Part shown: piece after piece, positions 53,831 to 64,000 of the stretch
How the letters are laid out: every line of letters starts with the position of its first letter
How positions within the stretch are numbered: position 1 is the stretch's first letter
Assembly (NCBI GenBank): GCA_036362985.1
Contig: JAYGXS010000005.1
Coordinates: 46,837,397 to 46,901,396 of the forward strand
From: Ligula intestinalis
Taxonomy: Eukaryota; Platyhelminthes; Cestoda; Diphyllobothriidea; Diphyllobothriidae
DNA length: 64,000 bases
Direction: 5' to 3'
The notes under the pieces: generated by a model
Database searches by the model: none
What the model was told of the DNA's origin: nothing
Seen by the model: the letters and a program-made list of their open reading frames with translations, nothing else
Made by a program: the position numbers and the translations under genes

Positions 53831-56800
53831 GAAAGGTACAAAAAATTAGACGGTATTTTATCGGATGATATTTCGAGGGGCATTGTAAGGGAAGTAATCA
53901 GAGAGCGGGGGTTCACCGAACGGAGATTTGACGACTACGCTGTACAACAGTTACAGGCGATCAAGTTGAGTTGCCCTTAAAAAATGTAAATGCAGCTATT
54001 TTTAACCTAACGTTTGGTAACTATGCTTAGAGCCTAAGTCCTCATTTTTTACTCTAGGACATCCGTAGAAAACAGATTATAGGCATCAAACCGTTTGATC
54101 TCGTGAATCCCACCCAAGAGCAGATGTGCACTTGTCAGGCCTAATAAATGAAGGTGTAGTAGTTGACTCTACCGACAACTCTCGACTGAAAGTCACATGA
54201 ATATTTGAGGGCGTCGATACTGTTCTGAATTTTTCTTTGCCAACTCTGAAATCGATGATAGAAGAAACGTCTTTGATAGCTTCTGAGTGGACTTGTTCAG
54301 CATGAAGTATCACTCGCTGATAGAGGAGAGGCAATTCTAGTTGGACCATTAGAACTCAATAGCCCCTGATTTAGTTTGAATACAAAGAGAAATTTTAGCT
54401 GCTCTCTCTCTACCCATAGTTCTCACATGTCATAAAGAAAGTTCTGTGCCCCTCAACAGCATCAGGTTCAGGTTTGGTTAACATGTTGACCGGAAGTTTA
54501 CATTTGAATCAACTGGGCACCGTAGTCACCTGACCAACATCCGGGGTTTTGTTAAACGAGGGATTTATTTGAAGCTTTGAGACCTCAAGTGCCACGCAGT
54601 ACATCTGTTTTCTTTTGACAATGGGCCGAGAAGAAACTATGTGCCTTACTTAGTTAGGAATCGAATTAGGAATAACGATTAACGTAAGATTTATGGGCAA
54701 ACGCCCTTGGTGCTAGACACCAGAAGCCTGATTTCAGGTCCACTAAAACTACCTCTGTTTCTGAACTAGTGCCACACGGTGGCAGTTACCAGGCACCGAG
54801 TGACCACACAAGCCAGTGTTGTCCTAGGATGCCGAACAAGCCAGCACTTACAATCCGTTTTTTGCTTACGCTGTATGCCAGTAGTGGCACCTAAGAATTT
54901 AGCGTTTAAGACATGGCTGCACCTTAAGAGGAACATTACAGACCTTCAGGACCAGATTCTGACTGAAGATAAGCAGCAATTAGGCCCTTTCGGGTTCCGA
55001 GTGTTTTTCTTTTACCTCTGTGATTACTGAGGGCTACTGTTGCTTGACCTATACTCACCTACCTTCTCAGCTGTTGTCTGCTGAAGGCCGACATGGCAAC
55101 GCACTTATATCACCCTACTTTCAGCAGATGTACTAGGTAAAAGTGCAGGCTCGTTTCGTGTGCATGCTCGAACCTGTGCGCGTGTAAAACACGCCTTATC
55201 GCGAATGAATGTCGGTGTAGGAAGTTTGCGGTTCTTGGCTGAGCCTGACACTTTTTTGTCAAATGACCAGTTTCCAGCATTCACGAAAGGCTAAAGCTCC
55301 TTTTAAGAGCCCTATTTATACGAGGAGCAAACAAGTAGACGGTTTCGGGAACTAAATTATAGGATGCGAACTTTAAATAGCATCTCGCGACTGCAACAGG
55401 GGCGGAAAATACCGGCCTTTGATGTAAGTTAATGCACATGTTCCGAGTCGAGTGGCAGTTCTTTTTGTTTGCGAACTAGACCTCATACGTGCGTTGAATT
55501 TACCCCTGACCCGGTGATCTTATTTTTCCCAGTTTTACTGTACTATAAAACTTCAGGATTTGTTATGCGAGGTCGCTGACATGGTGTGCCGATTTGCTTC
55601 CCTTTTTGAGTTAATAAGTGCGCGCTGACCAATGGGTTTATATTGCGGGTGGGTGGTACTAGAGTCAGACCAAACCGAGGGGGGTAACTAGTGATCTACG
55701 GTAGTCGGGCTGTACGGAGTCTGTTTAGTAAATAAATATTATTGTATGAGTGTGAAGTGCCAGTTAGATGTAGGTTTCTAGCATGTCAAACACCGCATTT
55801 AATTTCCGTGCCACTCAGCGTGCAGGCCACTTGTTAACCGGAAATGTAGTAGGATCGATATGGAGATACGCATTCTCATTAAAATTCGAAGAAATTTGCG
55901 CTATCATATAAAGGAAGCATTTGAAAAGGTCGTGAAGGATACAATTAATACTTGAAAGATTGCCATCTAGCCGGACAATTCATTTATTGGACTCGAAAGG
56001 CAATTGTCGCCATGACAGGTCTTGCATATGTAAAATTTGACTGCATATGGCAGTCGGGAATGTTAGTCAGTAGCATTCAGTATATTTGGAGTAAATGACA
56101 GATGCCCTTAAAACTCCTTAAAAACGGTACGGAAAATGCATAAAGTGCAGTGAAATATCCAAAATTGTTACAGATAGTTTCTATCATGCAAAATTGCATA
56201 AGAATATTTTAGAAACATGAATGGTCGATAAGGTGAGGCGTTTGCGGAATAGCAGCGTATAAATTACATAAATCACGGGATTCTATCTCATTTCCAATTG
56301 GTGTCGCGCTAAAATGTTTTTGGCCCCGGCGAGAAAACGGCGATTTAGACGTTTTACCCCGAATTCTGCTATAAACTCTCCTTATCGATGAATACTTCGC
56401 AGTTTTTTGTGCACTCATGCGCTTGCTAATAAAGATAGGCTTTATGATACGTATTTAGCATACCCTTCAAAATGAGGGTGAGGGTTGGATGTTTATTTTC
56501 ATGCAAAGGGCCATTTGGTTCACGTTTATGGCCACATTCAAGCACGGCACCTAACTCTTAAGCGAATGAAACTTTCACAACAAAATTCAGTGATGGATGT
56601 GCTTTTGATCAAGTAATAAGCGTTCTCTCACAAGTCAACTATTTAGAAAGGCTTTCAGATGTCATTTTGCTGAAGATATTTTACCTAGGTTCCTTTTTAA
56701 CACGCTAAGCCAAACAGTTGTCGCACTTTGCCGTTTCTTTTACTTTCTTGGATGATATTTATAATTTAGCTGTTGTGAACGCACAAATGTTTGTTTATAT

Positions 56801-58260
56801 TACACTCTTTTTGTTATTTACTTTAGTCTTCCCTTATGAGTGTAGGAACAGTGACTATTTAAGGCCGACATACTGCTCAAGATAATATTTTTTACAGGAT
56901 CCGTATCTATCTTACCGATAAGCGGAAAATCGAGGCTACAAAAGTGTTGAATCATTTGTCTAGAAGGCTGAAATACCATTATTTAGCGACCAGTTTCGCA
57001 GAATGCATTCACGGCCACCAGGATAATATCAGCACAATTAAACAAAGGATGGCCTGCATTCGTTATCACTAAACCTTGGAGCTCGAATCCACACGCAATT
57101 GCAAATTAGACATCTAAAAATCGATAAAAACGCCTGTGATTTGAAACTAAACCGTTTCGTCGCAAACTCATTCACACGGTTTGATTTGGGAAAAATCAAT
57201 TTTAAGTTGCGAAAAGTCCTATTTTCTCTAAAAAATAATACGATAAAAAGACAAAGTCTAGCATAGCTCATAACATAGTAAACTGCCAGACTACAGGAGT
57301 AATATGGTTGTCCGTTTAAATTTAATTAAAATTTAACCGATAAAATGAAATAAAGCCTATTGAGTATCAAAGAGGACAAGTTTTCAGAACCGATTAGCTG
57401 AATAAGGAAAATGCACAATGATTTATTTGTCTTACGTGAATCACTTCAATTTTCCTCATGATGCCGCGTGGGTAAGGCAATTTCTTTTATTCTTTTTCAG
57501 CTCGCATTAATTCCTAAGGCCTCCTTACCCTAAACTGTCATACGCCCTTCGGAACTACCAAGTCCTCACTCTTTTGTGGCATTGGATTTGAAAACTGACG
57601 TGCCCACTCAGGATTGAGCATGTGTCTGCAACGGCCCTCTTTTCATCTAGCCTTTATGGCAACTAGAGGGAATTGGATCTCCAAGACTTGGTCGTTGAGT
57701 ACTGATTAATCGGACGCGGGGGATCGGGACATGCACGACACGCGCAGGCAGGTTATTTAATTTTGTCGGTTATTACTTGCAAGTCAATCATCATCGTCTT
57801 GGCTCCGTCTTCTGGATGAATCGTGGCGGATATAGGTTAGGTCTGTGAGAGTTGTACTCAAGCTAAAATGGCAGTAACATTCTCAAGAGTCAGTTTCCCT
57901 TTATACTCTTAGGAAATTGATGGCACACTTCGCGCATGAGGTGGAATGAAATGAGGGAAACGTTATGCATTTTAGTGGTACAACGAGTAATGAAGACATT
58001 AAAAGAACCTGGTAGTTCGCACTGTCAAGGACAGTGTGCAACTTTGAAGATGCTTTTCAAATTATGGAGCACTGCAGACACAGTGCTTCTAATATTCAAA
58101 TTAGTATATTTAAGAATAACACAAAGGTACCTGATGAAAGTCTTATCAGAATTTTGAAGAAATTTTATGTTGGTTTGTGATCTCCTACGACCACTTCAGA
58201 TCTGATTGAGGAACGGCAATGCACGAGAAAGTGGAAAACAGCCCTGCCAGCCAAATCCCC
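53831..58260. other. Long spacer, no gene seen
   Basis: The largest frames are 54086-54349 (87 codons, minus), 54779-55030 (83, plus), 57038-57271 (77, minus) and 57936-58157 (73, plus). None shows a known motif. There is no repeat shared with the rest of the window that I noticed. This is the longest stretch here without a recognised element. Confidence 0.4.
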
Positions 58261-58855
58261 GGATCCTTCCGTCGACATTCCCGGGAGGGTATGCATATTA
58301 TTAAATTATCCATAAAAATAACATCAAATGTCAAATAAAAACGCACTGTGTTCAAATATAGTCAAAAAATGATTTAAATTGTCTTTTAGGTCCATCTTTA
58401 GCATTCTGGAAATTTCGGGTTGCGGAATAATACATATCCCTAAACCAGCAACCTCGGATACACCCGCATCCCCCGTCGTCACCCCGGCCCAGTTTTGGGC
58501 GTGTGTTGGCAGGGAAGACGGGGATATCTGGGTTAAAAACCCCGTTCTCACCCTCGTCCCCCCCCCCCCCCCCCCCCCCCCGGATCCCCTCGTCAAACTT
58601 TCGGGAAGAGTATGCATATTATCAGCTTATCCGTGAAAATTATCTCATATGTTACCTAAAAACGCAATTTTAGTTCAAAAATAGTCAAAAAAGTGAGTAA
58701 GATTGCCTTTTAGGTTCGTCTGCAGTATTCTGGAAATTTTCGGGTTGCGGAATAATACATGCGCCTTAACCATCAACCACGGATACACCCGCATCCCCCC
58801 ATCGTCACCTCCACCCAGTTTTGGGCGTGTGCTGGCAGGGGAACATATATCTGAC
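58261..58855 (+). repeat. Tandem duplication, 321-bp period, with a poly-C tract
   Basis: Unit 1 (58261-58581) and unit 2 (58582-58855) share GGATCC, GTATGCATATTAT, ATAGTCAAAAAA, TTTTAGGT, ATTCTGGAAATTT, GGGTTGCGGAATAATACAT, GGATACACCCGCATCCCCC, CCAGTTTTGGGCGTGTG and TGGCAGGG. Unit 1 ends in a run of about 23 C (58558-58580) directly before the unit 2 start. Unit 2 ends before the equivalent position. Confidence 0.85.
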
Positions 58856-60255
58856 TTCGTGGCGAATAAATCATTGCCCTCGTTTGAATTCAAAATCAAG
58901 AGAAGAATATAATGGCTTATATACAGCCAAGAAGCGCTCGTGAGGCCAAATGAAGTTGTACTGGCCTGATGATTAATTGCTGAAAACACATGTTCGGCGA
59001 ATAAACGTTTTAAGCTAAACTCGTTACCTCAGCGTTTATGTGTTTGGCATTAACAGAAAAGCTCTTCCTATGACATTTTGACTTCCATCAACAGTCCGCT
59101 GTTTAGTTTATAGTTAATTGCTACTTTGGGATAACTGCACTCTTTCTTGTTTCCCCTAGCTCCCCTACTATTTATTTTAGTCCCCATCTTGTCCCCGCGT
59201 AAACTGGCATCATCTTGCCGCTTTTAAGCTTGGAGACTTAATTTGTAAGTGTACTATTTAGATTTATCTAAGCCTCGCCCGTTAGAGAACCAAGCTCTCT
59301 GGCTCTTTGGTTCTGGTTTTAAGTACAAGGGGCACAAATTAAGCGAACCCAAACAACTTGATGAAGACAGTTTTAAAAGCACTTAAGTTGAAAGAATTCT
59401 AGTAGAATAATCTGAACAGGAGTATGCTCGAAGATCATCAGTGATATTTTCACACACTAATTCAGTCTAAGTGGCAAGGGATAATCAAGCCGACTCTGAC
59501 CGGTAAAAGGTGTATAAGCTAACGACGCTGACTTCATGTTTTCACTTATTGCATACATGCTGAGTCAACAAAAAAATGCGAATTATATTCCGAAGAGGAG
59601 TCGTAAGGTTTTTTTTGAAATCGCTTGGCATGAATTCCACAGTATTGGGGGCCATGGCAGCCGGGTACTTATTTTACGTTTAGGTCACCGGGGGGGGAGG
59701 GGTTATTATATTCACAAACCACTATCTAATTGCACATTGTCACAGTTTTAAGGCAGATTTTCCCGCTTGTTTGAGAGAAAGTCAATGTTGCACTCTAGTG
59801 AAAAAGACCAAACATGCACAAACTCTCGTTAATCCACCAAATCAGACTGGAATAAAACCCTCGGCTTACAGAAATTAATTCGCTCAAAGATCTGTAAGAG
59901 GGATGTGCGGGACAAAATCACGGATCACTTTGGTCTACTGGTCCAGGTTCGTTGAGCATAGCAGAACCCACTCAAGCCGATAAAGTCTGCCGTAGATGCG
60001 TGTGCACACATCGCACCCAATCCCAGAGGGATGAGTGATTGAGGTCGGCACCGGGAATCAATTCTCGCGGCACACCATTGCATTCCTCAGCACAATACGC
60101 CCAACGTCCTAGAATCTGTCCCGACACACAAAGAGTCCTGGCTACGAAGGTTTCCGATTGAGGGGATAACTAGGCCTTCATGTTAAAGGTTTTAATGTGA
60201 ATGCGTGACCGAGAGATCTGCTGTAATCGTTTCTGAGCCCTGTGACTATCGAGAG
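58856..60255. other. No gene seen
   Basis: Frames at 59536-59751 and 60178-60360 are unrecognised. A short G-run is at 59690-59700. Confidence 0.4.
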
Positions 60256-60757
60256 TGTTAAGTCTATTGAGGTTAAACCCCAACAGCTGCGATCTTCCAG
60301 GCCCCGTTCCTTAGGAGATGTAAGCGAGAAGTCTTGTGAAGACCAGAGTGTTAGGAACAATATAGGGTGTACAGAAGAGTTTTTAGGAAGTTTCCACTTG
60401 GTCTAGCATGGCTTTCGACCGTGAGGGCCGTGTGAGAGCGTGGGGTTGTCAAAGCGACCGAAGACGCTACCTACGTCAGCATCCTGACGGGGCAGAATCC
60501 TGAGTCCTCGTCACTGCGGGAATCTTTACAAGGGCCATAGAGCAGACTTCATGTAAGTCAGCTTCCGGACGCTGATTGGTCCGACCAGTTTGGAGTGCGT
60601 GTGTACACCCCGTTCGCGCGAGGGCAAAGGTTGCGCGTCGAAGGCAGACATGGGCCATCGCGTTGGGCCGAGCGCGAATGGGTGACAAGGGGTGTTACTG
60701 CGAGACCACGTCTGTGGCGTCTGGTGTGTGGAGGAAGTGGGCTGTAGAACCGCTATA
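60256..60757 (-). mobile_element. LTR family B, full-length copy
   Basis: The 502-bp unit runs on minus from TATAGCGGTTCTACAGCCC to ...GACTTAACA. ACAGACGTGGTCTCGCAG, CCATTCGCGCTCGGCC, ACCTTTGCCCTCGCGCG, GGACCAATCAGCGTCCGG, CATCCTGACGTAGG-type block, ATTGTTCCTAACACTCTGG and GATCGCAGCTGTTGGGG are in family order. It is about 60 bp longer than the 28.9 kb copy because of an interior segment shared with the 37.5 kb copy. No target duplication seen. Confidence 0.75.
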
Positions 60758-61140
60758 GGCGTCAATTCGTCATCTCATCTCTGTTACATACGACGCGTGC
60801 CTACAGAATACTGGTAGACGCAGAGGCTGATTCGCACATATAGATGGGCTTAGTAGCTTTTTTATCTACTATGTTCAAGCCAAACCCAGGTCGCCTGGCA
60901 GGGTCGTGCCATCAAAGCAAGGTAGGACATGAAAAGGTGCTAGCTGTTACCAAAGTCCCGATATGCAAATGCAGGTGCAAGTCTCCAATTCTGCGCATAC
61001 TTCCTTGGGTACCTGGCGGACCTCTTTGTTTACGATGGTCGAACAGTTGATTTAGGGTGTGAAGTCTCCTTTTTACCCCCATCAGCCTTTCGGTGCACAC
61101 TTTACGCATGCGAGACAGCAGTCATCAAGCATATACTACT
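60758..61140. other. No gene supported
   Basis: A 68-codon plus frame (60844-61050) lies just upstream of the PLE relic and might be its decayed N-terminal region. I cannot show that. Confidence 0.3.
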
Positions 61141-62757
61141 TTTGCGGCCGATGAAAGTAAACTAATTCGGAGTAGATGTTGGAAGAAAGTAAAGAAGGGG
61201 CAGGTCATACTATCAGACCAGATGAAATTTAAGAAAGTATACAAAAAGAAGATTACATGAATGAGGTAGAGGTACAGCTGACCGACTGATTAAGATAACT
61301 CGACACAGGAGGTTTCATAAGTGGGCGTGTTCTCGATCGCCTCTGACTAGAAGGCACTCACCCCCCCCACGGTTTCGTGGTCTACCAAAGATCCCCAAGG
61401 ATGGCTTGCCTGTTCATCCGATTTTGGACATGCACAACTTGCTGTATCATGCAATAGTGATGTGTTTTATAGATAAACTCAACCCTTTACAACATCAGCT
61501 GGCATCACATAGCTATCGAGGTATGTTTTCGTTTATCGACGACGTCAAAGGCATGAACTTACAGGATAGGGTAGAGTTCTCTCTAGACGTGTCATAGTTG
61601 TTTACGAAATTCCCGTTAACCCAGACAGTTAATACGACTTGCGTACTCTTATTGAATTTACTAAAGAAATTACGACTACTATGTTAATTAACTGAGCAGT
61701 TATTTGTGTATAACCAACTATATAAACAAATAGATGGCGTTGCTATCCACTCGCCACTTAGACCCCTCTCAGTCGACGTCTTCATGGACAAGCTGAAGCA
61801 ATGTCAATTTAGCGACCATATCAATTAGCCAAACGCTATGGTCGCTACGCTGATTGAATCTGTTTCATCCACGCAACAGAATACGATAAAGATGCACCCT
61901 TAAATACTGTCAGTCAAGCACTTCCACCCATTAAGTTCACGTTAGACGGGGAAACGGCAGGTTTGCTCCCTTCCTTGCACGTCCTCCTAGGTCGATGACC
62001 TGACACTGGCGTTCGAGGGAGTGTTTCTCAAGAGAAAACCCAGTTCGGAGAGTATACAAACTTTAGCAGTTTCATACCCATCCAACAGAAGCGCAATATA
62101 GCCCGCTGCTTGGCACACAGGGCGAGTATTGGAGAAGAGCGTAAGAAGATTCAAGAGCTACTTCTGGGGAATGGATATCCGGCGTGATTCATTACAAAGA
62201 ATATGATGGCAAGACAAATAAAACTTCCCACACACATTGGAACATAACACACTATTCTTCAAGATCCCCTTTTAATGGGATAGGGCAAGTGAACTCCCAA
62301 GGAGATGCCTTCACCAAGCCGTGTCACGAATCTTCCGAGCAGCGAGGGTTCAGGCAATACATTCAACCAACCCCGTCGTGCACGCGGGAGGTAAGCATGG
62401 GTTGCCAGTTCAGACCCCCCTCTTCATATGTATCTACTGATTTACGTGCTCCTGTGGAGCAGGTTATATTGGCTGCATGAGTCGGCGTCTACCTGGTATA
62501 ACAAGAGAACACCTGCCAGCACGGCTGAGAAAAGGTGAAGCCAGGGAGGCATATACAGCGCTAGTTTTGCGCACATATCTGATTCCGGACATTGCATGGA
62601 CCCCAATAGAGCCTTCCGGCCGGTTTATAAGATTCCCACCAAACTATCTCAAGTCCCTGGGTCAGCATCTGCTAACAACAGCAGAAGAGACCGTTATCAG
62701 CCGGTCTTGTGTGCCCAAGGGAACCTCCTGCAAGCTCTGTGCCTGGGCTAGCTAATG
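61141..62757 (+). pseudogene. Penelope-like element: reverse transcriptase and GIY-YIG endonuclease relic
   Basis: Nearly a whole PLE C-terminal two-thirds can be followed through stops and frame changes. Near 61147, SKLIRSRCWKKVKKGQ. At 61373-61420, FRGLPKIPKDGLPVHPI, the PLE reverse-transcriptase motif normally FYGLPKIHK. Then FSFIDDVKGMNLQ, FSLDVS-stop-LFTKFPLTQTV, and QIDGVAIHSPLRPLSVDVF (motif with GSPL). The catalytic box is RYAD-stop at 61843-61857, where YADD is expected. Next, VLLGR, TQFGEYTNFSSFIPIQQKR (about 62035-62095) and IARCLAHRA. At 62444-62473 TCSCGAGYIG is the endonuclease GIY-YIG motif (YIG intact), followed by REHLPARLRKGEA. The end, CKLCAWAS, stops at 62755. The second catalytic Asp is lost and at least ten disruptions are present, so it is inactive. 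Confidence 0.8.
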
Positions 62758-64000
62758 GCTGCTTAACCACTCTTTATCTCACTCTGCCCCCCCTCTGGAG
62801 CGGCTCTACCAAACCCCCATTGTCACGTGCCCAGCCGTCTCTTATCGACGCCCACCAATCACGCCGCACCATTCTCACTTGGATGCAATAACGAACATAA
62901 TGGATCTTATGTTTTGTCTTTGGCCCAGCTTCCATATAAACGTACTTGCCTGAAGAGCATTTATCGAAGGCTTACAAGTTTTCACCAACTGCTCCTCTAA
63001 ATACTCTGACGATAATTTAAAGAAACTTCGGAAGTCAATAATCTCGATCAAACTCTTCTCTAGGCTCCTTTATAGCTTCTTGACCTTACGCTATTATCCA
63101 GTATTATGAAAGAATGGAAGTGAAAAATCGAATGACTAACATTCGGTTTTCATCCGATTTAGAGATTTTGTGAAAAACGCCTTTTTTAAATAACAAACAC
63201 ATTAGGAACCAAAATTTATGTAAACGTATATACTCTAAAACTATTTCAGAATAAACAGTACAGGGGCGAAATGCCGTTTTTACGTAGGGATGGGTGTCGT
63301 CTGCCGTGTTCGAATGCAAGATTTTCGAGAAGTAAAAGGTTCATGCTTCCTCTATATGCAAAAACAAATGAAGTCAACGGTAGTGATAATTTTTGGTTGA
63401 GTTTAAACATAGCATTTACCCAAAAGAATCCATCTGAAATGCGCATTGTCCTGATGCAGATACTACTACCGAACGGAAAGATGAGTCATGCATTTCTGGA
63501 AGAATAAGTGGAAGCAAGATGATGAATGAGCCACCGCTACATCTCTGACTATCTTACTCATTCAGAGGTGGACTAGCTGATATTTACCTAGTTGACATTT
63601 CATAAGCGTTTAATGGAAAGCCTGCTTTACTCACTAAAAGCGTGCATTTAAGAACGCTTAGTGACTCGGCTAATTTCAATATTGCTTTACAAAGGCGCGT
63701 CAAATAAATTATTTTATTATGAAATAAACGCTAGCTCTTGTGATTATTTGATAGTAAGCTACCTAGAGTGAAAGCCAGTCAATTTACAATGACTGGACGC
63801 TTTTGATTAGTTTGCACGAGAGTGCTTTCAGCAGAACGATTTAGCCAGGATAATATCAGATTTTGGAACAGATGTCTCCCCGCCTCTAATGTGATATGCA
63901 TATTTGGAGCTGATGCGATCGTTATTCTTTAATTTGTTCGTCTATCATTTGGATTTTTTGATGGTATCGGCTGCGGATGTGCCAGTGGTCCCTAAAAATC
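62758..64000. other. No gene seen
   Basis: AT-rich. Frames at 63104-63319, 63246-63446 and 63271-63507 overlap on both strands and match nothing I know. Confidence 0.45.

Overview
The window reads as intergenic, repeat-dense DNA from a parasitic flatworm. The evidence is the repeat content: Penelope-like elements (PLEs) with GIY-YIG endonuclease tails, two lineages of non-LTR retrotransposon, solo LTRs primed by tRNA-Trp, a tRNA-derived SINE, a pogo/Tigger-like MITE and an interstitial TTAGGG tract. One LINE tail (52.9-53.8 kb) closely resembles those I know from diphyllobothriidean tapeworms (Schistocephalus/Spirometra type). That placement is inference from memory and was not searched. There are no operons, ribosome-binding sites or bacterial-style gene packing, and I found no host protein-coding gene I could support. 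Open frames are short (almost all under 135 codons), and the longest ones are explained by repeats.

Layout. 0-8 kb: a broken PLE tail, a 628-bp element with 190-bp inverted repeats, MITE copy 1, two short LTRs head to head on one primer-binding site, and two CR1/L2-like LINE tails. 8-13 kb: a SINE block, two copies of repeat D and a 104-bp palindrome. 13-18 kb: LINE and PLE fragments, an LTR, telomere-like repeats, a tandem-plus-inverted array built on an LTR end, and foldback copy 1. 18-24 kb: solo LTRs, a decayed TAC/CTG-type minisatellite, a LINE split by MITE copy 2, a 290-bp (ACT)n tract, MITE copy 3 and small duplications. 24-43 kb: mostly anonymous AT-rich sequence with scattered LTRs, an inverted repeat and SINEs. 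43-51 kb: a 677-bp foldback, a run of solo LTRs, and a 200-bp palindrome with a hammerhead-like core. 51-64 kb: PLE tail, LINE reverse-transcriptase tail, a 321-bp tandem duplication, an LTR, and the longest PLE relic (61.1-62.8 kb).

Nothing here looks able to move by itself. Wherever a reverse-transcriptase active-site box can be read it is destroyed. All LTRs are solo or truncated, with no gag-pol between them. The SINE, MITE, foldback and LTR pieces would depend on enzymes encoded elsewhere. The most informative features are structural: an empty site proving the MITE insertion, LTRs inverted around a single primer site, and several long palindromes of unrelated sequence.
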